A stretch of 64,000 bases of DNA, from the NCBI GenBank assembly GCA_023382655.1, contig JAHDWK010000004.1, forward strand, positions 274,538 through 338,537, in the 5' to 3' direction. This DNA comes from Anaerolineae bacterium. GTDB taxonomy: Bacteria; Chloroflexota; Anaerolineae; Promineifilales; Promineifilaceae. The notes beneath the pieces are model-generated. The model saw nothing but the letters and a program-made list of their open reading frames with translations, searched no databases and was not told the DNA's origin. The stretch's first letter is position 1; the number at the start of each line of letters is the position of its first letter. Below, one piece after another: positions 19,469-28,524 of the stretch. The position numbers were made by a program, and so were the translations under genes.

Positions 19469-19501
19469 AGATTGGTTCAATCCTGGAGATTGAACCAATC
19501 T
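19469..19501. repeat. GATTGGTTCAATC hairpin, 14-bp perfect stem
   Basis: Arms 19469-19482 and 19488-19501 are exact reverse complements around CTGGA. It lies 20 bases after the stop of the DUF3592-like gene. Close relatives are at 48314-48349 and 62669-62699. No long T-run follows, so it is probably a repeat or processing hairpin rather than a strong terminator. Confidence 0.75.
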
Positions 19502-19518
19502 GAAACCGTCAACTGAAA

Positions 19519-19941
19519 ATGGGAACCACGAATGTCTTTACAGCCACCGTATTAGTACCTGGCAATGCCCAGGGGGTGGCGCTGGTTTTGCCCGCGCCGC
19601 TCAGTTTGTGGGGCGGGCTGAACCCGGAAACGGGCGAAATTATTGACCGACGACATCCCTGCGCCGGGCAGGTGGTAACGGGCAAAGTATTAGTTTTACC
19701 CGCCGGACGTGGTTCCAGCAGCGCCAGCAGCATCTTGCTGGAAGCGGTGCGGTTAGGCACGGCTCCGGCGGCCATCATCACCGCCGAAGTGGATGGCATT
19801 CTGGCGTTGGGCGCGGCCGTGGCGCGGGAACTGTATGACCACGCGCCGCCGGTTTTGGTGTTGGATGGGGAGGGGTACACGGCCGTACACACCGGCGATT
19901 ACTTACAGATCAGTGAAGATGGAAGGGTGGATATTTTGTAA
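19519..19941 (+). CDS. Aconitase X swivel (small) subunit, DUF126
   Basis: A 140-residue protein matching the swivelling domain of aconitase X: VLVPGNAQGVALVLPAPLSLWGG, DRRHPCAGQVVTGKVLVLP, and the conserved serine-rich GRGSSSASSILLEAVR followed by APAAIITAEVDGILALGA. It should assemble with the large subunit encoded at 17669 to form an iron-sulfur dehydratase. The next gene starts 15 bases downstream. Confidence 0.88.
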   Translation: MGTTNVFTATVLVPGNAQGVALVLPAPLSLWGGLNPETGEIIDRRHPCAGQVVTGKVLVLPAGRGSSSASSILLEAVRLGTAPAAIITAEVDGILALGAAVARELYDHAPPVLVLDGEGYTAVHTGDYLQISEDGRVDIL

Positions 19942-19956
19942 TTGCCCAGTTACCCC

Positions 19957-21927
19957 ATGAACCGCCAGCGCCTCTATTTCCTCGTCCTTTTGGGCGGCAC
20001 GGCCGTACTCATTCTGCTCATCGTCACCGATTGGCTGCCCACCCTGCGCGGGCCGGCACCGGAGACGGCCGAGTGGTATTGGCCGCACCACATACGGCCG
20101 TACACCCACTGGCTGAAACCGGTGTTGGCCACGCTGCTCATGGGCGGGGTGTCCGCCTGGTGGCTGCGGTCAGAGGGGCACGGCCGTGCGGTGAAAGCTG
20201 GTTTGTGGCTGCTGGCGGGGGCTGGCCTGTTGCTGCAACTGGCGCTGATGAATGCCGACAGCATTTCTATCCGCGATGAGTTGATTAACCGGGTCTACTC
20301 CAACCTGGAGAGCGGCTTTTTCCAACCGGCGGCGGAACTGCCCGACCTGGACAGCAGTCTGGCCAATTACCCGGCGCTGATGCCCACCTTCAGTTCCGAA
20401 CATGCCCGCACCCACCCACCGGGTTTGCTGATTGCCAACCGGCTGACCATTGACCTGCTGGCGCGTTTCCAGGCGCTGGCAGAACGGCTGGCGTATCCGG
20501 CGACGGCGGCGCGCTGCATTGATTTGTGGCTGTTGGACAGACCAACGGCCGTGTCCGCTTCCCTGCTCATCTGGGCCATTGTCCCCTTGGTGGCGGCGGC
20601 GCTGACCGTTTTTCCCGCTTATTGGTTGGCGAAGGAGATGTTGGGGGGCACGGTCGTAAAACTGGCAACCCTACTGGTCATTACCCTGCCCTCGCTGCTA
20701 CTGTTTGCCCCCAAAGCGGTGCAGCTTTATGCACCGCTCAGCCTGCTCATCTTCCTGACCTTTTATCGGGGCCTGCAAAACTGGTCTTGGCGCTGGTTTT
20801 TCCTCTCCGGCCTGCTCTTCTCCCTCACCACCTTCCTCAGCCTGGGTAATCTGTCGGTGGCGCTGCTGCTGGTAATTTATGCCGGATTACATGTGGCCAG
20901 TGGTCATTTGTCATTTGTCACTGGTCATTTGTCATCTGTTACCCCGCCACCTGCTCACCCCCTCACCCCGTCACCCCGGCGTCTTCGCCGCCTTCACCTT
21001 ATCACCTTGTCAAAGAGCGCCCTCGCCTTCGCCCTCGGCGCGGCCACGCTCTGGCTGATTTACTGGCTCGGCTGGGGTGTGCCGCCCTGGGTCATTTTTC
21101 AGACGGGGTTGGGGCAGCATTATGAATTGGTGACACATATTCGCCGCTATGAATGGTGGTTGGCCTGGAATCTGGTGGATGTGTTGGTTTTTGTTGGGTG
21201 GGTGGTGGTGGTGGGGTTTACGGCCGTCCTCCTGCAAACTATCCGCCGTCGCCCGCTAACGCCCGTGCATTGGCTGGCCATCAGCACGGCCGTGCTCCTC
21301 CTTGCTCTCGATATTTCCGGGGCGGCGCGGGGCGAGGTAGGGCGGCTGTGGCTCTTTTTCTTCCCGTTTCTGGCGCTGGCTGCCGCCCATTGGCTGGCGG
21401 AAACGCAGCCGGGCTGGCGGCGGCAGGCGGCGCTGGTGGGGATGCAGTTGGCCTTGACACTGGCATTGGCGCTGGGCTGGCAGCCGGTGCGGGCGGTGGC
21501 AGTGGTGGCCCAACGGCCGTCCCCACCCACTGCCACCCCCGAAAATAGCGCCGATGTTCTCTTTGGCAACGCCCTGCGTCTGACCGGCTATACGGTTCGG
21601 CAAGAGGAGACGGCCCTGGATGTGACGCTGTTCTGGCGAGGAGAACGGGGGCTGTTACGGCCGTATACCGTTTTCAACCACCTGCTGAACGAACAGGGTG
21701 AACTGGTGGCCCAACAAGACAACTGGCCCGCAAACGGCCAATGGCCGCCCACCTGCTGGCAGGTTGGGGAAACAGTGGTGGACCGCTACACCATTCCCCT
21801 GCCAGACGACCTGCCCCCCGGCACGTACACCTTGATAACCGGGTGGTATGATGCGGCGGACGGCCGTCGGCTGCTCATCGCCGCCACTCAGGATGCCTTT
21901 GTACTTTTTCAGTTCCAAAATCCATGA
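19957..21927 (+). CDS. Polytopic membrane protein, glycosyltransferase (GT39/ArnT-like) type
   Basis: A 656-residue protein with about 11-13 membrane segments and a soluble C-terminal domain of about 140 residues. The early loop with NADSISIRDELINRVYSN and later THPPGLLIANRL resembles the lipid-phosphate-sugar transferases (PMT/ArnT/GT39 superfamily), which move sugars from polyprenyl phosphate carriers on the outer membrane face. The ATG at 19957 is preferred to the TTG at 19942. The segment around residues 316-345 is encoded by tandem GTCATTT heptamers and a run of TCACCCC-like words, giving the repeated peptide GHLSFVT/GHLSSVT and then a Pro/Arg-rich stretch. It looks like an in-frame repeat insertion in a loop. 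Confidence 0.7.
   Translation: MNRQRLYFLVLLGGTAVLILLIVTDWLPTLRGPAPETAEWYWPHHIRPYTHWLKPVLATLLMGGVSAWWLRSEGHGRAVKAGLWLLAGAGLLLQLALMNADSISIRDELINRVYSNLESGFFQPAAELPDLDSSLANYPALMPTFSSEHARTHPPGLLIANRLTIDLLARFQALAERLAYPATAARCIDLWLLDRPTAVSASLLIWAIVPLVAAALTVFPAYWLAKEMLGGTVVKLATLLVITLPSLLLFAPKAVQLYAPLSLLIFLTFYRGLQNWSWRWFFLSGLLFSLTTFLSLGNLSVALLLVIYAGLHVASGHLSFVTGHLSSVTPPPAHPLTPSPRRLRRLHLITLSKSALAFALGAATLWLIYWLGWGVPPWVIFQTGLGQHYELVTHIRRYEWWLAWNLVDVLVFVGWVVVVGFTAVLLQTIRRRPLTPVHWLAISTAVLLLALDISGAARGEVGRLWLFFFPFLALAAAHWLAETQPGWRRQAALVGMQLALTLALALGWQPVRAVAVVAQRPSPPTATPENSADVLFGNALRLTGYTVRQEETALDVTLFWRGERGLLRPYTVFNHLLNEQGELVAQQDNWPANGQWPPTCWQVGETVVDRYTIPLPDDLPPGTYTLITGWYDAADGRRLLIAATQDAFVLFQFQNP
20909..20947. 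repeat. Tandem GTCATTT heptamers inside a coding sequence
   Basis: Five consecutive seven-base words of the type GTCATTT (GTCATTT, GTCATTT, GTCACTG, GTCATTT, GTCATCT) are read through in frame. Because three heptamers make 21 bases, they encode a repeated seven-residue unit. Same word length as the intergenic palindromes. Confidence 0.75.
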
Positions 21928-22015
21928 CACTTATTTTTGGTTAAGAAACAGGTTGTTGTTATACTTCTGGACAGGTTTGCTTATAAATCTTGTGTTCACA
22001 AAAGGAGAAAAATGT

Positions 22016-22552
22016 ATGACCACGACAACGGCAACCATGAAAAATGAACAGGCGCTTATTCCCTGGTGGCTGATATTGCTGGAGGGTATCTCCCTGGTGA
22101 TTTTGGGACTCTTCTTTCTCAGTTCACCGGTGGAAACGGCCGTCATTGCCGTTCAGGTATTGGGCATCTATTGGCTCATCGCCGGCATTTTCAGAATCAT
22201 CTCCATTTTCATAGATTCCTCTATGTGGGGCTTGAAACTATTTGCCGGTATTTTGGGTATCATCGCTGGTATTTTAGTGCTGAATCACCCCATCGTGGGG
22301 ACGATAGTTTTAGCTAAAACCATCGTCCTTATCCTGGGCATCGAGGGCATCATCTTTGGTATTATCGGGATTGTGCAGGCGTTCCGAGGCGCCGGGTTGG
22401 GCGCTGGTATTTTAGGGGTGGTCAGCCTCCTCTTTGGCGCTCTGCTGTTGGCAAATTCCTGGGGTTTCGCTCTTTCCTTACCCTGGGCCATCGGCATTCT
22501 CGCTATTGTGGGGGGCATTGCTTCTATCATAGCCGCTTTCCGGGTGAAGTAG
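22016..22552 (+). CDS. HdeD/DUF308-family membrane protein
   Basis: A 178-residue protein with six short hydrophobic segments in three helical-hairpin pairs. Glycine/isoleucine-rich motifs such as LEGISLVILGLFFLSSP and GILGIIAGILVLNHP are typical of the HdeD acid-resistance/DUF308 family. Its biochemical role is uncertain. AAAGGAG lies nine bases before the second ATG (22016), which is in frame; an out-of-frame ATG is four bases earlier. An intrinsic terminator follows. Confidence 0.85.
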   Translation: MTTTTATMKNEQALIPWWLILLEGISLVILGLFFLSSPVETAVIAVQVLGIYWLIAGIFRIISIFIDSSMWGLKLFAGILGIIAGILVLNHPIVGTIVLAKTIVLILGIEGIIFGIIGIVQAFRGAGLGAGILGVVSLLFGALLLANSWGFALSLPWAIGILAIVGGIASIIAAFRVK

Positions 22553-22566
22553 AGCAATAAAAAATG

Positions 22567-22596
22567 TAGGGCGATTTTGCAAAATCGCCCTATTTT
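22567..22596 (+). terminator. Intrinsic terminator after the HdeD-like gene
   Basis: A 12-bp perfect stem TAGGGCGATTTT/AAAATCGCCCTA with a two-base centre is followed by TTTTG. It lies 14 bases past the stop codon. Confidence 0.8.
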
Positions 22597-22612
22597 GTTA
22601 AAGGAGTAAAAG

Positions 22613-23464
22613 ATGAGTGATGTAGTTCCTGTCCAATTGATTGTGGCTGCTTTCCAAAGCGAAGATGGCGCAAAAAACGCCTGGATGCAGTTAAAGGCTG
22701 CCAAGTGGGGCGGTCTGATTAAAATTGACCGTATGGCTATCGTCCGCCGCACCACCAAAGACAAAGTGAAAATTCGAGAGTCTGGTGATCCGGGCGGTGG
22801 GCGCGGCGCGGCTGTAGGTACGGTGGTCGGCGGCCTCATCGGCGCGATAGCCGGGCCAATTGGGGCGGTGGTTGTGGGCGGTGCGACGGGCGCGCTGGTG
22901 GGCGGCGTCACCGCCAAGTTTTACGACTCTGGCATTCCCGATGAACGCCTGAAAAAGATTGGTGAAGCCCTCAAACCAGGTACCTCAGCCATTGTCGCTA
23001 TCATTGAGCATAAATGGGTCAAAGAACTGGAAAATGACTTGCGCGAAGCCGGCGCGGACGTGCTGACCGAAATGCTAAGCCAGGATATTGCCCAACAGTT
23101 AGGCGAAGGCAAAGAGATGGCCTTTACCGCTATTGCCGGTGAAGAAGGCATGGCGGTGGCGCGTGTAGCCGGGAATGAAAAAGAGATGGAGAGCCAATCC
23201 ATGATTATCAGCGAAGAAGGGATGGCCGTAGAAGCCATGGCTGCCGATGAATCTGGTATTGCCATTTTTGAACTGGTTACTGATGGCGATGTGGTCATTG
23301 CCGGTACAGGTGTCATTACCGCCGGCGATGGCGATGAAGAAACGGACGGCGCAGGTGTGATCACGGAAGACGGCGATGAAGAAACAGATGGAGCCGGCGT
23401 GATCACCGAAGATGGTGACGAAGAAACGGACGGCGCGGGTGTCATTACCGGCGGCGGCAATTAG
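22613..23464 (+). CDS. DUF1269-like protein with C-terminal 14-residue repeats
   Basis: A 283-residue protein. Residues 1-150 resemble DUF1269 proteins: VQLIVAAFQSEDGAKNAW at the start, then a glycine-rich membrane-inserting hairpin (VGTVVGGLIGAIAGPIGAVV), then GTSAIVAIIEHKW. The C-terminal third is acidic and ends in three tandem copies of DGDEETDGAGVITE (last residue Gly in copy three). AAAGGAG lies upstream of the ATG. Function unknown; repeat units differ at synonymous positions. Confidence 0.75.
   Translation: MSDVVPVQLIVAAFQSEDGAKNAWMQLKAAKWGGLIKIDRMAIVRRTTKDKVKIRESGDPGGGRGAAVGTVVGGLIGAIAGPIGAVVVGGATGALVGGVTAKFYDSGIPDERLKKIGEALKPGTSAIVAIIEHKWVKELENDLREAGADVLTEMLSQDIAQQLGEGKEMAFTAIAGEEGMAVARVAGNEKEMESQSMIISEEGMAVEAMAADESGIAIFELVTDGDVVIAGTGVITAGDGDEETDGAGVITEDGDEETDGAGVITEDGDEETDGAGVITGGGN
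23327..23452 (+). repeat. Three tandem 42-bp units coding DGDEETDGAGVITE
   Basis: Exact 14-codon periodicity. The units start at 23327, 23369 and 23411 and differ mainly by third-position changes, so the peptide is conserved more than the DNA. Confidence 0.85.
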
Positions 23465-23672
23465 ACTATGTGGCGTATGACGTAACTCTCTGGGAAGCGT
23501 CATACGCCCTATTTCCCCCAACTCTACCCCCAACTATATACAACCTGGATGACATTCGGACGGATTTCGGACGGCCGTAGCCTATCATGCTCCCTGGTAT
23601 CCTGTAATTCACATCTGGCAAAACGCAAAACGGCCTGTGCCCTATGTTTTGCGTTTCATGCAAGGAGCAACA

Positions 23673-26600
23673 ATGTCCTCTTACCTTATCTCTTTATTCC
23701 GCAACAGGTGGCGCTGGGTCACGGCCGTAGCCCTGCTGGCCCTCGTCATTGGGTTTTCCCACACCGGCTCCACACCGGTCAAAGCACTTTCAACTACCAC
23801 AGTCAACACAACAGCCATAGAAAATGATGTGCCCAATGACAATGTTTGTGACCTGTGGGAAGCGTTGCAAGCCATTGCCGACTACAACAACAACGCCGAT
23901 ACGGACGGCAATGGCAGTATCTATACCTATAATGACTGCTCCACCGGCCCTGGCCCCCATGTGATTGTCTTTACCGGCCCGGCGGCTGGGGGCACCATCA
24001 CCCTGAATCCCGACATTGGGCTGACGGCCGTGCTGCCCTGGGTCACCGATGATGTAACTATCACCGGCCCCGTTGTCATTGACGGCAACGGTGGCCCCGG
24101 CAACAATCAGGTTAACTCCTCCATCTTCCATACGAACGCCGGTGGTAAACTGACATTGCTCAACCTGGTGGTGCAAAATGGTTACACCAGCGGCGCGGGC
24201 GGGGCCATTCTGAGCTTGGGGGGCGATGACGAAATCAACATCGTCGGCTCCAGCATCCAGAACAATAAGGCCGACGGCCGTGGCGGAGCTATCTCCGCCA
24301 GCGGTAAAATCAATATCCTGGCCTCCAACTTTTCCGGCAACAAAGCGTTAGGCACGGATGGTGGCTGGGGGGATGCCTTTGGTGAAGGTGGTGCTATCTA
24401 CCAGACCGGCTACAACACCCTCAACATCTCTCTGAGCAACTTTGCCGGAAACATTGCCACCGAAGGTGGCGGTGCGATTTACACCAGCGCGGACTCTGGC
24501 GAAATCTCCGACACCGTTTTCAACGGCAACATCGTGGATGATGATGCCCCCACCGACCAGACACACGGCGGCGGCGCAATCTACAACAGCTTCAACGACG
24601 AAGACGAAGGTGGCCTGACCATCATTCGCTCGGTGTTCAATGGGAATCTCAGCTTTGAAGCCCCCGGCGGGGCCATTTTCAACGCCGGTGATGGCTACCT
24701 GCACGTGCGTGATAGCTCCTTCAACGGCAACATTGCTGGCGACTTGAGCAACGAAGAGATGGGCGGGGCTATTTACAACTGGGAAGTGCTAGACATTCGC
24801 CGCGTCACTTTCATGGCAAATGTTTCTGCACGTGGTAACGGCGGTGCCGTTGCCAATGACCGCACCGGCCAGGCCACCTTTGCCAATGTCACCTTCACCG
24901 GCAATGGCGCACCTGACGGTGATGGCGGCGCTATCTGGAACGGCAACACCCAACAAGGTGGCCCGGCCTCCAATGTGTTCCTCCAAAATGTCACCCTCTC
25001 ACTTAACCTTTCCCCCAATGCCGGGTCGGCTATCTTTAACCAGACAGATGGCAGCCATGCGGTGACGTTGGTAAACACGATTGTGGATGGCACAGGCAGC
25101 GACGCTTGCAACGAAGGATTGACCTCGCAAGGCTATAACATTGACAGCGGCGACACCTGTGGCCTGACACAAGGCAGCGATCAGCAAAATACCGACCCCG
25201 ATCTGGATGCGCCAGGTTTCAATGGTGGCCCGTTGGCTTCGCTATTGACTCAGGCGCTCAATTCTGGCAGCCCGGCCATTGACGCCGGCAATAACACTGT
25301 GTGTGCTAATGATTATGTGGAAAATCTGGACCAGCGTAGCGATCCCCGCCCCAAAGGGCCAACCTGTGATATTGGTGCGTTTGAGGCGGATCCGGCTGTG
25401 CCTGCTTATGGTTCAGACCCGGTGCAACCAGGCCCAATTATGGTAGGCAATACCAGTGTGGGCACGCCCGTAACCAAAACGTTTACGATCCTTTCTGTGG
25501 GTAACGCCACTTTACAGGTAGAAAATCCCACGTTAGGCGGCGCGAATCCGTCTGAGTTTGCCGTGCTGTCGCCTGCCTTCCCACAGAGCATCAGCGCCGG
25601 TGGTAACCGCCAGGTGGTGGTGCAGTGTAATGGCAGTGCGATTGGCGACCCCACAGCGACACTGACGTTCAGCACCAATGCGCCAGCGACATCTTCGGTT
25701 ACTTATAACCTGGAATGTCACGTAGGGGCTGTGCCTGTGCCGGGTTATGGCTCTGACCCGACGCCAGGGGGCACGCTGGATTTTGGCGAAATCTATGTTG
25801 GTGAGTCTGGCGTTGAGACGCTGACCTTTTTTGAAACCGGCAATGCGACGCTGACAGTTGGTGGTGCAGATTTGTCGGGGGCGCATCCTGGTGACTTCAC
25901 CTTCAATGCCTTTGACGGCACCATTAACGATGGTGAACCGCCTTCCACGCTGCCTATTACCTGTACACCGGGGGATTATGGGTTGCGCACGGCCGTACTT
26001 TCCCTCACCACCAATGATCCTCAACAACCTGCCGTCAGTTATAACCTGGTGTGCGAAGGCATTCCCCTGCCACCCGCCCCACTGGCTACGCCAGGCGTCA
26101 GCTACATTGACGGGCAAGGCGGCCTAAACACGCTGGATGGTGCGTATGATGTCGCCATCAGTCCTGATGGGGTGAACGCTTATGTCACTGGCTTTGATGA
26201 CGATGCGTTGACCGTTTTCCGGCGCAACGCAGAAACCGGCGCGCTAACATTTTCCATGTCCATTAGTAACGTGGATTTGGATGGGCCGCAGATGGTAGAG
26301 GTTAGCCCGGATGGAACACAGGTGTATGTAACTGCCCGGCAGACCGATGCCTTCGTCGTCTTTAACCGCAATCCGGCGTCCGGTAATGTCACCACTGGCC
26401 CGGTATTCAGAAATGGACAGAACGGCGTGACAGGAATGGATTATCCCTATGGTATTACCGTTTCGCCCGACGGCCGTTACATCTACGTTACCGGTTATCT
26501 GAGCGATGCTATTGTCACCTTTTACCGGGAAGGCAATTCTGTGGCATATCAGGGTACATTGGTAGACAATACTAACCTTGATCTTCCCTATGTACCTACA

Positions 26601-28145
26601 ATTAGCCCTGATGGACAGCACCTCTATGTCACCGGCGGCACGGGCGCGGCCGATAATGGCTATGTCTCAGTGTTTGCGCGTAACGTGCTGGACGGCTCTC
26701 TTACCTTTGTCCAACGTCGTTATGAAGGGCAATGCTTCTTCCTCTTTTGCATTAACGGGTTGGGCGAGGCGTGGGGTATTGCCGTCAGCCCGGATGGAAA
26801 CCATGTCTATGTGGCCGGTTATGAGGATGATGCAGTGGTGCGTTTCATTCGTGACCCCTTTGATGGTACCTTGATTTATGGTGGTTATATCACCAATTCC
26901 GCCCTCCAACTGGCAGATGAACAAACGGCCGTAACCGAACAACCAGCACTTGATGAATCAGTTAGCGGCGGCCAAACGGTGGAACTAATGGAAGCCCCTA
27001 ATACGGAAGGACTGAATGGGGCCAGGGACGTAAAGGTCAGCCCGGATGGAACGTATGTGTACGTGACTGGGGCTATCTCTGACGCACTTTCGGTGTTTGG
27101 GCGTAATCCATCGAATGGCATCCTGACCCAGGTGCAGGTAATTAACGCTGCCGGTAATAACCCCGCGCTGAATGGCGCGTGGGAGATTGCGGTCAGCCCG
27201 GATGGCACGGCCGTCTACGCCACCGGTAATGTAAACAATTCTGTGGTCGCCTTCCACACCGCCAACCCTGTACCTGCGCTAGACAGTCTGCTGCCCGCCT
27301 CGGCCATAGCCGGGAGCGGCAATCTGACCATTCGGGTATTGGGACAAAACTTTGTGCCCGGCGTGGTGGGGCAAATGAATGGCGTAGCCCGCAATACGGA
27401 ATACATCAGCCCGAATGAGATTGAGGTGGAACTGCTGGCCGCCGATCTGGTGAATCCCGGTACGCGGACAATTACGGCGATGAATCCCTCCCCTGGGGGT
27501 GGTCTCTCTGTCAACAACCTGACCTTTACCGTCACCGCCCCGAACGAGAACCCCATCCCCTCCATTGATTACTTGCAACCGGGTGGCGCACCGGCCGGTG
27601 ATCCCGCTTTTACGCTAACGGTCTTTGGCGCAAACTTTGTGAATGGGGCTGCCGTGCAGTGGAATGGCGAAAACCGGGCGACGACGTTTGTAAACAGTAC
27701 CGAATTACAGGTAGCAATACTGGCTGGAGATTTGTTAATACCGGGGGTGGCGGCCGTAACGGCCGTGAATCCCGGCCCTGGCGGCGGCACGTCCAACGCC
27801 GTAACATTCGCTGTCGCCGCGCCCGGCCAAAACCCCGTCCCCACCATCACCGGCATCAACCCGCATCACACGTTTGCGCGTGGGGCCGCGAGTAATCCAT
27901 TTACCATTCAGGTGAGTGGTCTGAACTTTATTCCTGGCGTCCAGGCACAGTGGAATGGGCAAAACCGACCCACACAGTTTGTGAATGAAACGACACTGCT
28001 GGTCACGTTGAACAGCTTCGATGTGGCTTTTGGTGGTTCGGGTTCGGTGACGGCCGTTAATCCTGGCCCTGGTGGTGGGGTTTCTAACCCGGCCACGTTT
28101 ATCATTTACCCTTATGCGATCTTCCTACCGATCACACTCAAGTAA
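23673..28145 (+). CDS. Giant secreted beta-helix / beta-propeller / IPT-like protein (1490 aa)
   Basis: AAGGAG precedes the ATG at 23673. The domains in order are: a signal peptide (hydrophobic WVTAVALLALVIGFS); a right-handed beta-helix with GGAI(Y/F/W)N repeats to about residue 470, closing with the choice-of-anchor-Q-like GSPAIDAGNNTVCAND and CDIGAFEAD; two choice-of-anchor-D-like beta sandwiches (about 570-800); a YVTN/lactonase-type propeller with repeated ISPDG..YVTG blades (about 800-1200); and three IPT/TIG-like repeats (NPxPxI..LxP..A..G). The C-terminus YAIFLPITLK matches in kind the tail of the subtilase at 33986. Likely a cell-surface or released adhesive/binding protein. Followed by a strong terminator. 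Confidence 0.85.
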   Translation: MSSYLISLFRNRWRWVTAVALLALVIGFSHTGSTPVKALSTTTVNTTAIENDVPNDNVCDLWEALQAIADYNNNADTDGNGSIYTYNDCSTGPGPHVIVFTGPAAGGTITLNPDIGLTAVLPWVTDDVTITGPVVIDGNGGPGNNQVNSSIFHTNAGGKLTLLNLVVQNGYTSGAGGAILSLGGDDEINIVGSSIQNNKADGRGGAISASGKINILASNFSGNKALGTDGGWGDAFGEGGAIYQTGYNTLNISLSNFAGNIATEGGGAIYTSADSGEISDTVFNGNIVDDDAPTDQTHGGGAIYNSFNDEDEGGLTIIRSVFNGNLSFEAPGGAIFNAGDGYLHVRDSSFNGNIAGDLSNEEMGGAIYNWEVLDIRRVTFMANVSARGNGGAVANDRTGQATFANVTFTGNGAPDGDGGAIWNGNTQQGGPASNVFLQNVTLSLNLSPNAGSAIFNQTDGSHAVTLVNTIVDGTGSDACNEGLTSQGYNIDSGDTCGLTQGSDQQNTDPDLDAPGFNGGPLASLLTQALNSGSPAIDAGNNTVCANDYVENLDQRSDPRPKGPTCDIGAFEADPAVPAYGSDPVQPGPIMVGNTSVGTPVTKTFTILSVGNATLQVENPTLGGANPSEFAVLSPAFPQSISAGGNRQVVVQCNGSAIGDPTATLTFSTNAPATSSVTYNLECHVGAVPVPGYGSDPTPGGTLDFGEIYVGESGVETLTFFETGNATLTVGGADLSGAHPGDFTFNAFDGTINDGEPPSTLPITCTPGDYGLRTAVLSLTTNDPQQPAVSYNLVCEGIPLPPAPLATPGVSYIDGQGGLNTLDGAYDVAISPDGVNAYVTGFDDDALTVFRRNAETGALTFSMSISNVDLDGPQMVEVSPDGTQVYVTARQTDAFVVFNRNPASGNVTTGPVFRNGQNGVTGMDYPYGITVSPDGRYIYVTGYLSDAIVTFYREGNSVAYQGTLVDNTNLDLPYVPTISPDGQHLYVTGGTGAADNGYVSVFARNVLDGSLTFVQRRYEGQCFFLFCINGLGEAWGIAVSPDGNHVYVAGYEDDAVVRFIRDPFDGTLIYGGYITNSALQLADEQTAVTEQPALDESVSGGQTVELMEAPNTEGLNGARDVKVSPDGTYVYVTGAISDALSVFGRNPSNGILTQVQVINAAGNNPALNGAWEIAVSPDGTAVYATGNVNNSVVAFHTANPVPALDSLLPASAIAGSGNLTIRVLGQNFVPGVVGQMNGVARNTEYISPNEIEVELLAADLVNPGTRTITAMNPSPGGGLSVNNLTFTVTAPNENPIPSIDYLQPGGAPAGDPAFTLTVFGANFVNGAAVQWNGENRATTFVNSTELQVAILAGDLLIPGVAAVTAVNPGPGGGTSNAVTFAVAAPGQNPVPTITGINPHHTFARGAASNPFTIQVSGLNFIPGVQAQWNGQNRPTQFVNETTLLVTLNSFDVAFGGSGSVTAVNPGPGGGVSNPATFIIYPYAIFLPITLK

Positions 28146-28168
28146 GCTAAACGTGGTGTGTGGTAAGT

Positions 28169-28209
28169 AATGCGTAGGGCGTGAATTTTGCGCCCTACGC
28201 ATTCTTTTT
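28169..28209. terminator. Bidirectional-looking terminator, 13-bp stem
   Basis: AATGCGTAGGGCG (28169-28181) pairs exactly with CGCCCTACGCATT (28191-28203) and is followed by CTTTTT. It ends the 1490-residue gene on the plus strand; the minus-strand DUF1801 remnant has its stop codon inside the stem. Confidence 0.8.
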
Positions 28210-28458
28210 CATATGAGCGACTGATTGTGCCACCAGTTCACGCAGTACGGGCATATCCCCTTCCCGGCCACTTTCATATTTGTATTGGTACTTGCCAAAC
28301 CCTACGATGCTATCACCCCACATCTTCGGTTCAGTCTGGGTCACTTCCTGCATCATGGCCAGGATGGCAAAACTATCCTGCCACTTCCGCTCATCAGCCA
28401 CACCATTCAAAAATGCGATCACGTCCTTGTCATTTTCTTTTGTCTTTAACTCAGCTAT
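28195..28458 (-). pseudogene. Truncated DUF1801 (YdhG-like) gene with AUA at the start position
   Basis: The frame from 28458 reads AELKTKENDKDVIAFLNGVA and continues with MMQEVTQTEPKMWGDSIVGF and YKYESGREGDMP, a textbook DUF1801 N-terminal half. It then jumps directly to VLRELVAQSVAHMKK, the usual family C-terminus. From memory of the family, about 50-60 central residues are missing. The codon at the expected start (28456-28458) is ATA, nine bases behind AGGAG (28472-28468), so the ATG appears mutated. The only in-frame alternative is an internal GTG at 28422. I infer a decaying gene with a start-codon substitution plus an in-frame deletion. Confidence 0.7.
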
Positions 28459-28487
28459 TTACGTTTACTCCTATTCATTCTTAACCC

Positions 28488-28512
28488 GTAAACCGTAATC
28501 CGTGAACCGATC
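28488..28512. repeat. Short tandem-heptamer array (TAAACCG, TAATCCG, TGAACCG)
   Basis: Three consecutive seven-base words are followed by ATCACCAA. It shares words and tail with the palindrome at 10206-10282 and begins 13 bases beyond the stop of the minus-strand epimerase gene. Confidence 0.65.
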
Positions 28513-28524
28513 ACCAATTACAGC

